Shown: piece by piece, positions 32,803 through 41,147 of the stretch
Layout: the number at the start of each line of letters is the position of its first letter
How positions within the stretch are numbered: the stretch's first letter is position 1
Assembly: GCA_002347185.1 (NCBI GenBank)
Contig: DDXK01000081.1
Span: forward strand, 5,537-54,474
DNA: 48,938 nucleotides
From: Desulfobulbaceae bacterium UBA2262
Lineage (GTDB): Bacteria; Desulfobacterota; Desulfobulbia; Desulfobulbales; Desulfurivibrionaceae
Direction: 5' to 3'
The notes under the pieces: model-generated
The model's database searches: none
Seen by the model: only the letters and a program-made list of their open reading frames with translations
What the model was told of the DNA's origin: nothing
Program-made: the position numbers and the translations under genes

Positions 32803-32829
32803 AGCCCGTCTTCTGGCCGAAGACGGGCT
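32803..32829 (-). terminator. Intrinsic terminator in the leader of the RHS gene (riboswitch expression platform)
   Basis: On the minus strand, AGCCCGTCTT and AAGACGGGCT form a 10-base perfect stem with a short loop, followed by TTTTTT. It is between the GEMM aptamer and the RHS start, so it would stop transcription before the gene unless the aptamer changes the fold. Confidence 0.85.
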
Positions 32830-32849
32830 GGTAATTCAACTTCCTTCCC

Positions 32850-32922
32850 CCGTTCGGCAACCCGGCTGCCAGCTTGCGGCCCGTGGTTTTGCGTCTCCGG
32901 ATTCCTTCTGGTTTGCCGGTCG
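32850..32922 (-). ncRNA. GEMM-I type cyclic-dinucleotide riboswitch
   Basis: The minus strand contains the conserved blocks GGCAAACC, GACGCAAAACC, ACGGG and AGCCGGGTTGCCG in the right order and spacing. CGGCAA and TTGCCG pair to close the junction. This matches the class I c-di-GMP aptamer; GACGCAAAACC differs from the consensus GACGCAAAGCC at one base. The P2 stem is short and irregular. In my hand alignment the position equal to Vc2 G20 is a C, so ligand preference (c-di-GMP or cGAMP) cannot be set from sequence. A terminator follows at 32803-32829. Confidence 0.9.
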
Positions 32923-32931
32923 CGTTTTGTC

Positions 32932-32960
32932 AGGGTAGGGGAATCTGAATGTCAGGTCAA
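32932..32960 (-). promoter_or_regulatory. Sigma-70 promoter of the RHS gene
   Basis: On the minus strand TTGACC (32960-32955) and TACCCT (32937-32932) are spaced by 17 bases. Transcription would begin a few bases before the riboswitch aptamer, which supports this placement. The remaining stretch to 33130 shows no gene. Confidence 0.5.
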
Positions 32961-33130
32961 GAAAAAATGTGTTAGGCTTTTCGCGCTGCTGCCGATTCGC
33001 AGGGTATTGGCAGTGACGCAATGGGCTTCACCCTCTTATCTCCCCCCTGCGGCCCTCGCTTTGAACAGGTCGCGCTATACCACAGCGGACTCCTCGGCCC
33101 GTCTCCCGGCGTACGCTGCCCTGTCGAAGA

Positions 33131-33161
33131 TAAAAAAAAGCCCGGCGTGAGCCGGGCTTTT
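33131..33161 (-). terminator. Terminator of the pil operon (bidirectional)
   Basis: AGCCCGGC and GCCGGGCT form an 8-base perfect stem with a GTGA loop (33139-33158). The minus strand continues as a run of eight T, and the plus strand as TTTT. It is about 30 bases past the stop of the secretin gene and closes the pilM-secretin operon. Confidence 0.85.
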
Positions 33162-33188
33162 CGGAAGAGAGAGGGAGTTGAATCAGCG

Positions 33189-34841
33189 CTAGAGAATTTT
33201 GGGTTGCAACAAGATAACGAGCTCTTTCTTTTTGGTCGATTTTGCCTCGTAGGAGAAAAGCCTTCTCAGGCCGGGGATGTCACCCAGAAGCGGAACTTTG
33301 GTGATGTCGTTGCTTTCGACATTGTCGATGAGCCCGCCGACCACCAGCATGTCGCCGTTTTTCACCTTAACCATGGTGCTCATCTCCCGGACGTTGACCC
33401 TGGGCAGCTGAACCGTGAGTCCGGCAAAGCTTTTTTCATCTATTTCGCCATTGAGGCTCGAAGTGACCGGGGTCATGCTGAGAATGATTTCATCGTTCTC
33501 AAGGATGGTGGCAACAACGGACATCCCCAGGCCGGACATCACGCTGTTGGTGGTGACGCTGGTCGACACGGTTCCCTCGTCCACGGTGGTTTCCACTTCC
33601 TCGATGAAGCGGATGTTTTCGCCTATGCTGATCAAGGCTGGCTGCCCGTTCATGACGCTGATCTTGGGATTGGCCAGAATGTTGGTGGGGCCCTCCTTTT
33701 CCAGAGCTCCGATCAGCACCTCGAACGGGCTGCCAAGTGCCGTCACTTCGCTGACCATCCGGGCGGAATCCGTCGGGCTGTAGATTATGCCGTTGGGGCC
33801 GAACATTTCAATGCCAACCGAGGTGTCGAGCAGGGATTTCCAGTTGATGCCCTTTTTCTCGCTGTTGTCGATGATCACCTCGACGATTTTCGCCTCGATG
33901 GAAACCTGGCGGTAGAGTTCCTTTTTCAGGTTGTCAAAATAGACTGCGATCTTTTCCACCAAGGGTCTTGGGGCGGTCACGGTGATCAGGCCAATGGGCT
34001 TGTCGATGGTGTAATAGCCTTTCCCAGCCTGGACGTTGCGTTTGGTCGTGGTGGTCGTCTGCTGCGCATTGCCACCAGCGGCAGCGGCGGCAGCCCCAGC
34101 CCCAGCCGGACTGGTAACGGTTTCTTCCCAGATCCCGAGGATCTGGTCGAGGTTCACCCGGATATTGTCCCAGATGTCAAAGTTGTTGTCCTTGCTGCCA
34201 AGATGGATGTTGCCCTGCAAGGTGCCGGCGCCTTCGCTGCCAACTCCGCCCGAGCCAAGCACATCACCGCCCACCGCCGTGGTGTAGGTGGATTTCAGGA
34301 AAGGCATGGCCACGTGGAATTTTCTGGTTTCGCGGTATTTGACCACGATGGTATTGCCCTGGACCTCGTGGTAGTAGTCCATCTGGCGAAGGATGTTGTC
34401 GATGGCGGTGAAGAAATCATCCTCGGCCCGGATGTCCACGTCAACCAGGGCAAACTGATCCACATCGCTCGCCCAGCTGATGTTCATGTTTTTGAGGACG
34501 GCGAGCCGCTTCAGGATATCCCGCAAGGCAACCGGGCCGGTGGTGGAGGAGATATCCGCACCAACGGGAATGACAATGCCCTCGCCGCTGTCCAGGCTCA
34601 ATCCCTGGTTGGCGCTCTCTGTCAGCAGGTAGCCGGGTTTCTGGAAGCGAACCGGAAGCTGGCCATCTGCAAGAATTTTCTCTTCTTGCACGGCGGATTT
34701 TGACGTCGCCGCAGCACTATCCTGGCCGGGCGGCTGGGCCGCAGCACCGGAGTTTTGCGTGGCAGGCGCACAGGCTGAAAAAATGAGGAGCATCACTGCA
34801 CAGGCAAGCAGATGAAGAACACGGGGTCTTTTGTTTTCCAT
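33189..34841 (-). CDS. Pilus-type secretin, lipoprotein (MshL/PilQ-like)
   Basis: A 550-residue protein. The lipobox FSAC places the acylated Cys at residue 24. A secretin-TonB short N-terminal domain lies at about 90-160, a Gly/Ala/Thr-rich linker of about 40 residues follows (up to 275), and the secretin domain reaches from about 300 to the end, with VPLLGDIPGLRRLFSYEAKS. It should form the outer-membrane pore of a type IV pilus. The AMIN domains found in classical PilQ are not here but in the neighbouring gene. ATG 34841 begins the signal peptide; the frame opens upstream at 34886. The pore is fifth in order after pilM-N-O-P and the AMIN-STN protein. Confidence 0.85.
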   Translation of the reverse strand: MENKRPRVLHLLACAVMLLIFSACAPATQNSGAAAQPPGQDSAAATSKSAVQEEKILADGQLPVRFQKPGYLLTESANQGLSLDSGEGIVIPVGADISSTTGPVALRDILKRLAVLKNMNISWASDVDQFALVDVDIRAEDDFFTAIDNILRQMDYYHEVQGNTIVVKYRETRKFHVAMPFLKSTYTTAVGGDVLGSGGVGSEGAGTLQGNIHLGSKDNNFDIWDNIRVNLDQILGIWEETVTSPAGAGAAAAAAGGNAQQTTTTTKRNVQAGKGYYTIDKPIGLITVTAPRPLVEKIAVYFDNLKKELYRQVSIEAKIVEVIIDNSEKKGINWKSLLDTSVGIEMFGPNGIIYSPTDSARMVSEVTALGSPFEVLIGALEKEGPTNILANPKISVMNGQPALISIGENIRFIEEVETTVDEGTVSTSVTTNSVMSGLGMSVVATILENDEIILSMTPVTSSLNGEIDEKSFAGLTVQLPRVNVREMSTMVKVKNGDMLVVGGLIDNVESNDITKVPLLGDIPGLRRLFSYEAKSTKKKELVILLQPKIL

Positions 34842-34906
34842 GGTGACAGTCTTCTTTTTTGAGGGTGAACAAAATTGTACCGACATTTCTCGTCAAGCTC
34901 CGAGTG

Positions 34907-36946
34907 TCAGTTTGCCGCGGCGATCCTTCCTTCGATAAAGCGCCGCAGGTCCGCGGGCACCTCATAGCCGGAAAGGAGGACAGCATTATATGCTTCGATG
35001 GCTTTCGCCGTGTTTCCTGCCTTGTCGAAAATTCTGGCCTTGCTCACCAGGGTGTCCAGGGTATCGCCGTAAAGATCCGCGTTCTTGCCAAGCAGGGTCA
35101 AGGCGCCATTGTAGCTTTCGCATTCCTCGGCAAAGGCGGCATAGCTGAGCAGGGCCTCGCTGGGAGGATTGGCGCCGCTGATGGCGCGATCGAAGTATGC
35201 CTTGGCGGCATCGATCTTTTTCATGTTGGCGGAGGCGATGGCCGCCTGCAGGGCCGCGCTGGCATTGTCCGGTTCCAGATTCAGGGCGGCCTTGGCGTAA
35301 TGTTCTGCCTTGGCGTTCATCCCCAGGCGGACAAGGCAAAGCGAGGAAATTCTGCTTGCCAACTGGGCGTTTTCCGGCCAATTGGCGTAGGCGGTCTCAT
35401 AGAGGGAGAGGGCTTTTTCATACTGCCCATTTTTCTCGGCATTCCCGGCCTGCAGCAGGAGTTTTTTCGCCTCAACCACCTCCTTGGGGGTCTCCAGGCG
35501 CTGCTTGACGCTGATGCTCTCGACCTTTTCCACGGAGCCGTCCGCCTTGACGGAAATAGCGTCTGAGGCGGTTTTCGGCCAGGCGAATTGCTTGGATTTC
35601 GGGGAAATAACGATGGTGTTGAAGCGCTCCTCCTTTTGGAGGTCTTTCAGGTTGAGAATGATGTCAAGGGCAAAGTCCCAAGGAACTTCGGAGAGGGCCA
35701 GGGTCAGGGTGCCTTTGACCCCCTCGTCGACGACGATGTTTTGCCCGCTGATCTCGCCAAAGAGTCGGAATACGTTGTGGAGATCGACCTTGAAGAAGTC
35801 CACGGTAATCTTTTGTTTCTCATAACCGGCAAAAGAGAAGGTATTGACAGGCGCCTTTGCCGAGGCAGTTGCCGCGCTTTTCTGCTCTGTCCGGCCTGCG
35901 GCCGGTTTCTGGGCGGTCTTCTGCTTTGCGGGAGGCGTCGTCGGCGAAAAGGTGGGGGTGACGAGCTCTGTCGTCCCACTCTCTCCGGCCGCTGCTGCCG
36001 TCTGGGCAAGAGCCGTGTCTGCTCCCGCGGATTCCCTTTCTTTGACAAGCCCTGCAAGCAGCGGAGTTGCTGCCGATGCTTCCTGGACAGTTACCAGCAG
36101 ACCATCTGCGGATTGGGTAATGTCGTATTGAAACAATTCGCTGAGGCCAGAATCAAATACGACCCGAACGGAGTCTTTGCGTTGCGCTGCGCGGACTTTT
36201 GCCAGAGAAGTCCCGACATTGAGTTGGAGGATCTTGCCCGGCAGCGAGATTCTGGGGATATCGATATACATGCGGTCCGGCCTGCCATCGCCTTTGGAAA
36301 GATGCGCTTTTTCAAAGGTGCTGACCGGGCCGTCGGTTTTCAGATAGATCCGTGTTTCGGCCGGGTTTTCCGTGTCGACCACGAGGTCATAGAGGACAGA
36401 GGCGGCCCCTGCGCTGGATGCGTTTGTCACCGTTTTTGTCTTTGGGGACGGGGCCTGGGGCGGGGCGGAGCTCTCCGTGACGGGCGATTGTTCTCCCGAG
36501 GCCATTGCTTTTGCAAAGCTGACAACGATGTTGTTGCCCTGGCGTTCTACCGTGTAGGCGCGATCGTCCTCCAGGAAGATTTCCAGCCTGGTGATGGCGG
36601 GAACCTGCTCCGCCAGCGCCGAGGTTTTGATGTTCTGCACCGGCCCTTGCGGAAAGGCGGAGGGAAGGACGGCGGCAGGGCTGATGGCGGAGTCCGCGAC
36701 ATCCAGGACAATCCGCAGGGGATCGAAGAGTTCGTACATCGTGTAGGTCGGCGGGGTCGGGCCCTCGATCACGAGCTGAAACTCATCGGCAGTCTGTGCG
36801 ATGTTGACGCGGGTTATCTGATAATTGGGGCTGGTATCTGTGCCAGCGGCAAAGGCGGGCTGGGCGAGAGCAACCGTGCTGCTCAGGGCGAGCAGAATCG
36901 TTATAAGCCCGGCATATGGAGATTTCAGGCATTTCAGGAGCGACAT
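34907..36946 (-). CDS. AMIN-STN-TPR protein of the pilus operon (split PilQ N-terminus)
   Basis: A 679-residue exported protein. The signal peptide is about residues 1-33. Two AMIN domains (about 45-150 and about 185-290) bind peptidoglycan, a Pro/Ala/Lys-rich linker is near 310-365, an STN domain (about 375-440: DFFKVDLHNVFRLFGEISG) follows, and TPR-like repeats fill about 490-670. PilQ normally joins AMIN, STN and secretin in one protein. Here the secretin is a separate lipoprotein, and TPR units stand in the secretin's place. Its start overlaps the pilP stop by one base (TAATG). The protein probably aligns the pore with the cell wall. Confidence 0.8.
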   Translation of the reverse strand: MSLLKCLKSPYAGLITILLALSSTVALAQPAFAAGTDTSPNYQITRVNIAQTADEFQLVIEGPTPPTYTMYELFDPLRIVLDVADSAISPAAVLPSAFPQGPVQNIKTSALAEQVPAITRLEIFLEDDRAYTVERQGNNIVVSFAKAMASGEQSPVTESSAPPQAPSPKTKTVTNASSAGAASVLYDLVVDTENPAETRIYLKTDGPVSTFEKAHLSKGDGRPDRMYIDIPRISLPGKILQLNVGTSLAKVRAAQRKDSVRVVFDSGLSELFQYDITQSADGLLVTVQEASAATPLLAGLVKERESAGADTALAQTAAAAGESGTTELVTPTFSPTTPPAKQKTAQKPAAGRTEQKSAATASAKAPVNTFSFAGYEKQKITVDFFKVDLHNVFRLFGEISGQNIVVDEGVKGTLTLALSEVPWDFALDIILNLKDLQKEERFNTIVISPKSKQFAWPKTASDAISVKADGSVEKVESISVKQRLETPKEVVEAKKLLLQAGNAEKNGQYEKALSLYETAYANWPENAQLASRISSLCLVRLGMNAKAEHYAKAALNLEPDNASAALQAAIASANMKKIDAAKAYFDRAISGANPPSEALLSYAAFAEECESYNGALTLLGKNADLYGDTLDTLVSKARIFDKAGNTAKAIEAYNAVLLSGYEVPADLRRFIEGRIAAAN

Positions 36947-37455
36947 TATTTTTCTCCCTCTGTTTTTAATGTCATTTCGATAACTTGATTTTTCTGCTCA
37001 CTGCCAAGGGGTTTCACCTGTTCAATGAGTACTTTGTTGCTCACAATATCAATGACCTCGCCGCTGCGCCCGACCTTTGTCCCTTTGCGGAGGACGTAGC
37101 CGATCCCGGCGGAGTCCTGAACCATGGCGATGGGGTCGCGGCCGACAAAAACTATGGCGACCAGGACGAGTTGCCCTGGTTCATATTTTTGCAGCCCTGC
37201 GAGTTCCTGCAGTGCCTCCGCCTCCGCTTTCATGATTTCCTGGGTGAGAAAGGGGAAGAAAGGATCGGGACGGTCTTCGCGACGATAGACAAAGGCAGAG
37301 GCTTCTATGGGGGGCTCTGCCGCGACCAGCGCTGGCGTTTCCGGGGCAACGGGGGGAGGCGGGACGGTTTGCGCCTGCGTTGTCAGGTTGGCAAAGAGCA
37401 TGCCCGCAGCCAAGGCGGAGGAAAAGAGGAAATGTTTTTTCGCTGTTTTATTCAT
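36946..37455 (-). CDS. pilP: Pilus assembly protein PilP
   Basis: A 169-residue protein. A signal peptide (residues 1-28, ending TTQAQ) is followed by a Pro-rich region and the PilP domain (about 50-165): DRPDPFFPF, PGQLVLVAIVF, GIGYVLRKGTKVG. It connects PilN/PilO to the secretin. The ATG at 37455 is used because it opens directly at the signal peptide; a GTG four codons upstream (37467) is also in frame. No lipobox Cys is visible, unlike many PilP proteins. Confidence 0.85.
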   Translation of the reverse strand: MNKTAKKHFLFSSALAAGMLFANLTTQAQTVPPPPVAPETPALVAAEPPIEASAFVYRREDRPDPFFPFLTQEIMKAEAEALQELAGLQKYEPGQLVLVAIVFVGRDPIAMVQDSAGIGYVLRKGTKVGRSGEVIDIVSNKVLIEQVKPLGSEQKNQVIEMTLKTEGEK

Positions 37456-37492
37456 CGGCTGTTGCACTCATCATAAACGGCAATAGGGTTGG

Positions 37493-38146
37493 TTACCTTT
37501 TCTTGGCTTTGCCCTTCGCGCCGGGCTTCGTGGCCTCTGGAGCAGGCTCGATGAAGCGATAGGTCACCAGACTGAAGGTGGTATTCAAGAGCATTTCGTT
37601 GCCGCTCTGCTTGGGGGCGCCCATTTTAACATCGTTGACGGTGACGATCCGGGGCAGTTTGCTGATTCTGTCCAGAAAAACGCCCACGCTATGGTAGTTC
37701 CCACTTATGGCAATACTGACAGGAATCTCCGCATAAAATTGCTTCGGCCTTTCTCCACCCGGCTTGAAGGAAAGGAAGTCAAGCCCGGATGCCGTCCCCA
37801 GACCGGAGATGTTTGTCAGCAGGGAGGGGATCTCTTTTTCTTCGGGCAAAAGCAGGGAGGCGGCGGCAAACTGCTGTTTAACCTCCTCCATTTCGGCCTG
37901 ATGTTTTTTGAGATTGCGGGCTGTTGCCTCAACTTTTGCCAATTCCTGGGCAAGAGATCCCTTCTTTTTTTCCAGTTGTGCGATTTCTTCGCTCTTCGGG
38001 GAATAGACGAGAAAAAAGAAGGCGACACAGGGAAGAAGCAGAGCTGCGCCACAGATGAGCAATTTTTGCTTGGGCTTCAGCCGGCTGACCTTGCTGTCCA
38101 GAAAATGGTCAAAGCCGGTTTTGAGCTTTTTTATATCAAGAGCCAT
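37493..38146 (-). CDS. pilO: Pilus assembly protein PilO
   Basis: A 217-residue protein. A short cytosolic N-terminus is followed by a membrane helix (about 30-48), a coiled coil (about 52-95) and a ferredoxin-like domain (about 105-205), the PilO/GspM layout. The C-terminus is Lys-rich. It pairs with PilN to form the inner-membrane ring support. It lies 20 bases from pilN. Confidence 0.88.
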   Translation of the reverse strand: MALDIKKLKTGFDHFLDSKVSRLKPKQKLLICGAALLLPCVAFFFLVYSPKSEEIAQLEKKKGSLAQELAKVEATARNLKKHQAEMEEVKQQFAAASLLLPEEKEIPSLLTNISGLGTASGLDFLSFKPGGERPKQFYAEIPVSIAISGNYHSVGVFLDRISKLPRIVTVNDVKMGAPKQSGNEMLLNTTFSLVTYRFIEPAPEATKPGAKGKAKKR

Positions 38147-38166
38147 CTTGTCTCCAACCGTAGGTG

Positions 38167-38718
38167 TTAGGTATTCGGTACGATGACAGTAGTGGTGAGG
38201 GTGAAGGACTTCAATTTTTTTCCGGCGATAACCGTTTGTGAAGAGCCGGAGAGATCGGTGCTTTTGAAATATTCGGAAGCTTCAAGTTGCTGCATGTACT
38301 GGGCGATGGTTTCATTGTCGAGGGCTACCCCCTGCAGCTGCAATCTGCTGCCGGATTGCTGCAGGGAGGTCAGCCAGAGGCGATTGGTCGGGGTCCGGGA
38401 GGCGACTTCGTCAAGCAGTCGGACGGTGACCTGGGAATTTGCCTGGAGGGTTTTGATCGCTTCAAGCTTTGCCTCGAGCGCCTGTTTGTCCTTTTGCAGT
38501 TGGGCAATCTGCTTGAGTATGGAATCGTATGATTTTTTCTTCTGTTCGAGCGCGGCAATATCGCTTTTCAAGGTGCTGACCGTGCTGGCCAGGGAAAAGG
38601 CGATTATAGCCAGAAGAGCGAGAACCCCGAGGAGGGAGGCAAAAAAGATGCCGATTTCTTTTTTGATCCGCTGGCTTTTCTTCAGCTGCTTGACGGGAAG
38701 GAGGTTGATGCGGATCAT
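38167..38718 (-). CDS. pilN: Pilus assembly protein PilN
   Basis: A 183-residue protein. The N-terminus MIRINLLPVK is the conserved PilN motif that binds PilM in the cytosol. A membrane helix (about 25-45), a coiled coil (about 47-90) and a periplasmic ferredoxin-like fold (about 95-180) follow. The ribosome site GGAGG lies seven bases before the ATG. It is two bases from the end of pilM. Confidence 0.92.
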   Translation of the reverse strand: MIRINLLPVKQLKKSQRIKKEIGIFFASLLGVLALLAIIAFSLASTVSTLKSDIAALEQKKKSYDSILKQIAQLQKDKQALEAKLEAIKTLQANSQVTVRLLDEVASRTPTNRLWLTSLQQSGSRLQLQGVALDNETIAQYMQQLEASEYFKSTDLSGSSQTVIAGKKLKSFTLTTTVIVPNT

Positions 38719-38720
38719 GT

Positions 38721-39818
38721 TTACACCTCCACCGGTCTTGTCGCCAGTCCGGCCGCAAGGGTCATTTCCGGGGCAATCTGCTCCAGATAGGCGGGGTCAA
38801 TCGTTGAGGTGTCGACGCTTGCTTTCCTGAAAGGATTAAATATTTCCACGGGAATATCCGTCTCCTTGGCGAAGAAATCGTTCAAGCCTTTTATTTTCGC
38901 CCCTCCGCCGCTGAGAATAATCTTGGAAATTTTTTCATCGGGATGGTTCGAGTAGTAAAAGTCAATGGCGCGCTTGACCTCGGTCATCCATTGATTGCAG
39001 TTGTTGATGAAGAGTCCCTCGATCTCCCCCTGCTTTTCCCGGTCGAGGGTCTCTCCGGTTTTCAGGGCCTCGGCTTCGTCGAAGGCCAGATCAAAGTGGT
39101 TCTGGATCTGTTCGGTGAGCTGCCGGCTGCCCAGGACAACGTCCCTGGCCAGGATTGAAGCCCCCTGGGAGATGATGTTGATGTTCATCTTGGAGGCGCC
39201 AATGTCGACCAGCACGACATTGTCTTCAATGCCGTAGTTGGCTTCAAAGGCGTTTTCAAGGGCAAAGGCGTCGACGTCGACAACAACCGGCTGCAATCCG
39301 ACATTGCGCAGCATGGCAAGGTAGCCGTCCACCACCTCTCTTTTGGCGGCAACCAGCATGACATCGGTCCGGTCTTCCCCTTCGGTATTGGTTTTCAGAT
39401 CCTGGAAGTCGAGGTATACCTCTTCAATATCAAAGGGAATATATTGTTCCGCTTCGGAGTGGATGTGTTTTTCAAGCTCTTCGTCTGTCATTACGGAAAG
39501 ATTGATTTTTTTGACAATGACAGAATAGCCTGAAATCGATATGGCAACTTTTTTGTGTTTGATTTTCAGGTTGCTGATGAGATTGCTGATCACCCGGCCA
39601 ACGGCCTCCGGGTTCTGCAGGGCGCCATCCTCAAGTGCCTCGGCCGGGATTCTGGCGCTGCCAAGCGCGACAAGCTTGTAGCCGCTTCCCGCTTCGGCGA
39701 GTTCGCAAATTTTTACGGCGTGGGAGCCAATGTCCAGACCGAGGGCTAATTTCTGTTTTTTAAGAAAAGGCAGCGACAAAGATGGTACAGAGAAGTTTTT
39801 CTTTTTGGCCTTACCCAT
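38721..39818 (-). CDS. pilM: Pilus assembly ATPase-like protein PilM
   Basis: A 365-residue actin-like cytosolic protein. The nucleotide-binding signatures are LALGLDIGSHAVKI near the start, DNVVLVDIGASKMNI in the middle and IILSGGGAKIKGL near the end. It binds the PilN N-terminal tail and couples assembly motors to the envelope complex. The ATG at 39818 (MGKAKKK) is chosen because it precedes the fold by a short basic lead; an upstream ATG at 39941 would add 41 residues with no matching features. It heads the minus-strand operon. Confidence 0.93.
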   Translation of the reverse strand: MGKAKKKNFSVPSLSLPFLKKQKLALGLDIGSHAVKICELAEAGSGYKLVALGSARIPAEALEDGALQNPEAVGRVISNLISNLKIKHKKVAISISGYSVIVKKINLSVMTDEELEKHIHSEAEQYIPFDIEEVYLDFQDLKTNTEGEDRTDVMLVAAKREVVDGYLAMLRNVGLQPVVVDVDAFALENAFEANYGIEDNVVLVDIGASKMNINIISQGASILARDVVLGSRQLTEQIQNHFDLAFDEAEALKTGETLDREKQGEIEGLFINNCNQWMTEVKRAIDFYYSNHPDEKISKIILSGGGAKIKGLNDFFAKETDIPVEIFNPFRKASVDTSTIDPAYLEQIAPEMTLAAGLATRPVEV

Positions 39819-39945
39819 ATCTGTCCCGTGGGGCTGATTGCGCGATCCAGCAAAAAGCATGATCGCTATTGTCTGCGACACCGCACCGCAGTGTATGCGC
39901 CAAAACGGCAGTGAACGAGGGGTAGAATCGCAATTTTTCAACTAT

Positions 39946-39954
39946 TTTATAGCA
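39946..39954 (-). promoter_or_regulatory. Extended -10 promoter of the pil operon
   Basis: The minus strand reads TGCTATAAA, an extended -10 element, about 130 bases before the pilM start. A TTGACA further upstream (39983-39978) is 26 bases away, too far to be its -35. Confidence 0.45.
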
Positions 39955-39983
39955 TTAGAGACACAAAAAAAACAGGGTGTCAA

Positions 39984-40410
39984 GAAAAAATCCCCCCCGC
40001 TTTGCGGGATTTTATATAAAAAATTAAGGCATTGGCGTGGGTCGGGCGTGGCGCATTTGCAAGAAGGAAAGCAGCGAAGGCCCAAATATTGTAGCGTGCG
40101 GAAATGATGGCCACTATATGTTGTCTGTAGCCCGCTAAAAAGAATAGCTGTTCTTTTCACTTTCTGTCCTGAAAAGCGGGTGAATATATTTCCCTCGATG
40201 CAGCCGGGCAGGGGGGCGGGAGTCCTGCGTCACCGCGCCCTGCCCCCCTGCCGCCGGCCCGGCGAGAAAGCCAGGAGTCTCGCGGGAAGTCATCCATTCA
40301 GCCTCTTGTATTTATTTCAGTATTCGCGTATTTTGTGGCCACCTGTCGGGGAGGCGGCATTGCCCCCCCTTTCTTTAATGGGGCGGTTTGCGAGATCAGC
40401 GAGGGATAAC
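39984..40410. other. 427-base stretch without a confident gene between pilM and lepB
   Basis: The segment holds a small GC hairpin (CCCGC-TTT-GCGGG near 39996-40008 followed by ATTTTAT), AT-rich sequence near 40090-40190, and a GC hairpin near 40350-40372 (GGGGAGGC...GCCCCCCC) followed by TTTCTTT. The second could be an attenuator before lepB. An open frame upstream of lepB from 40180 is judged to be leader because its composition does not look like a signal peptidase. No RNA gene was recognised. Confidence 0.4.
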
Positions 40411-41034
40411 GTGTTTACGAAAAAAAACGGCGAGCAGAAACAGAAGTCCATTTTTCGCGAATATGCGGAAGCGATTGTTATCGCACTGCTTCTCGCTCTG
40501 TTTATCAGGACTTTTGTCGTGCAGGCCTTTAAGATCCCCTCTGGTTCCATGATCCCGACCCTGCTCGTGGGCGATCACATCCTGGTGAATAAGTTCTGCT
40601 ACGGGGTACGGAACCCCTTGAACGGAGACCTGTGGTTTGCCGCTGGAAGCCCGGCCCCCCATGATGTGATCGTATTCAAGTATCCGGTGAATCCCGCCCA
40701 GGATTTCATCAAGCGCGTTGTCGCTGTTGCCGGTGACCGAGTGGAAATCGTCAAAAAACAGGTCTATGTGAACGGCGCACCATTTGAGGAGCCGCAGGCC
40801 GTGCACCTGGAGTCGGAGATGCTGTCCTCGGTCCGTGACAACATGCCTCCGGTGGTTGTGCCTCCCGGCGCGGTTTTTGTCATGGGCGACAACCGGGACA
40901 ACAGCCACGACAGCCGCTTCTGGGGGTTTGTCGATCTTGCCGCTGTCAAGGGAAAGGCCTTCATCCTTTACTGGTCGTGGGACCGGGAAAACTTGTCCGT
41001 GCGCTGGAGCCGACTCGGAAAATTGATTCCATAA
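40411..41034 (+). CDS. lepB: Signal peptidase I
   Basis: A 207-residue membrane protease that removes Sec signal peptides. One membrane helix (about 20-38) is followed by box B PSGSMIPTL with catalytic Ser46, box D FIKRVVAVAGD with catalytic Lys101, and box E MGDNRDNSHDSRFWG. The start is GTG 40411, after GAGGGATAAC. The frame opens farther upstream, but those residues show no signal peptidase features. This protein would process the GspG-like and other Sec substrates only outside the prepilin class; prepilins need a different peptidase, which is not found in this window. Confidence 0.93.
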   Translation: MFTKKNGEQKQKSIFREYAEAIVIALLLALFIRTFVVQAFKIPSGSMIPTLLVGDHILVNKFCYGVRNPLNGDLWFAAGSPAPHDVIVFKYPVNPAQDFIKRVVAVAGDRVEIVKKQVYVNGAPFEEPQAVHLESEMLSSVRDNMPPVVVPPGAVFVMGDNRDNSHDSRFWGFVDLAAVKGKAFILYWSWDRENLSVRWSRLGKLIP

Positions 41035-41147
41035 AAAGTGCTGGACCTTTTTCTTTCCCTTTTTTTATGCTGACAAAAACGGTTGCGGGGCAGACTCGCG
41101 GCAGCGACGGCTCGCCATGGCATTGCTGATATCTTACGGATGATCCC

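Noticed and set aside
32995..33045. A second GEMM-like element on the plus strand (GTGACGCAATGGGC)
   Set aside because: Only a part of one conserved block is present, and no GGCAAACC or closing stem accompanies it.
33055..33105. Stretch that resembles a tRNA T-arm (GTTCAAAGC on the minus strand)
   Set aside because: No acceptor, D-arm or anticodon stem can be formed around it.
40060..40090. Sequence AAGAAGGAAAGCAGCGAAGG resembling the SRP RNA core
   Set aside because: The conserved GGTCAGG and paired stem are missing and an extra A breaks the tetraloop motif, so it is likely chance.
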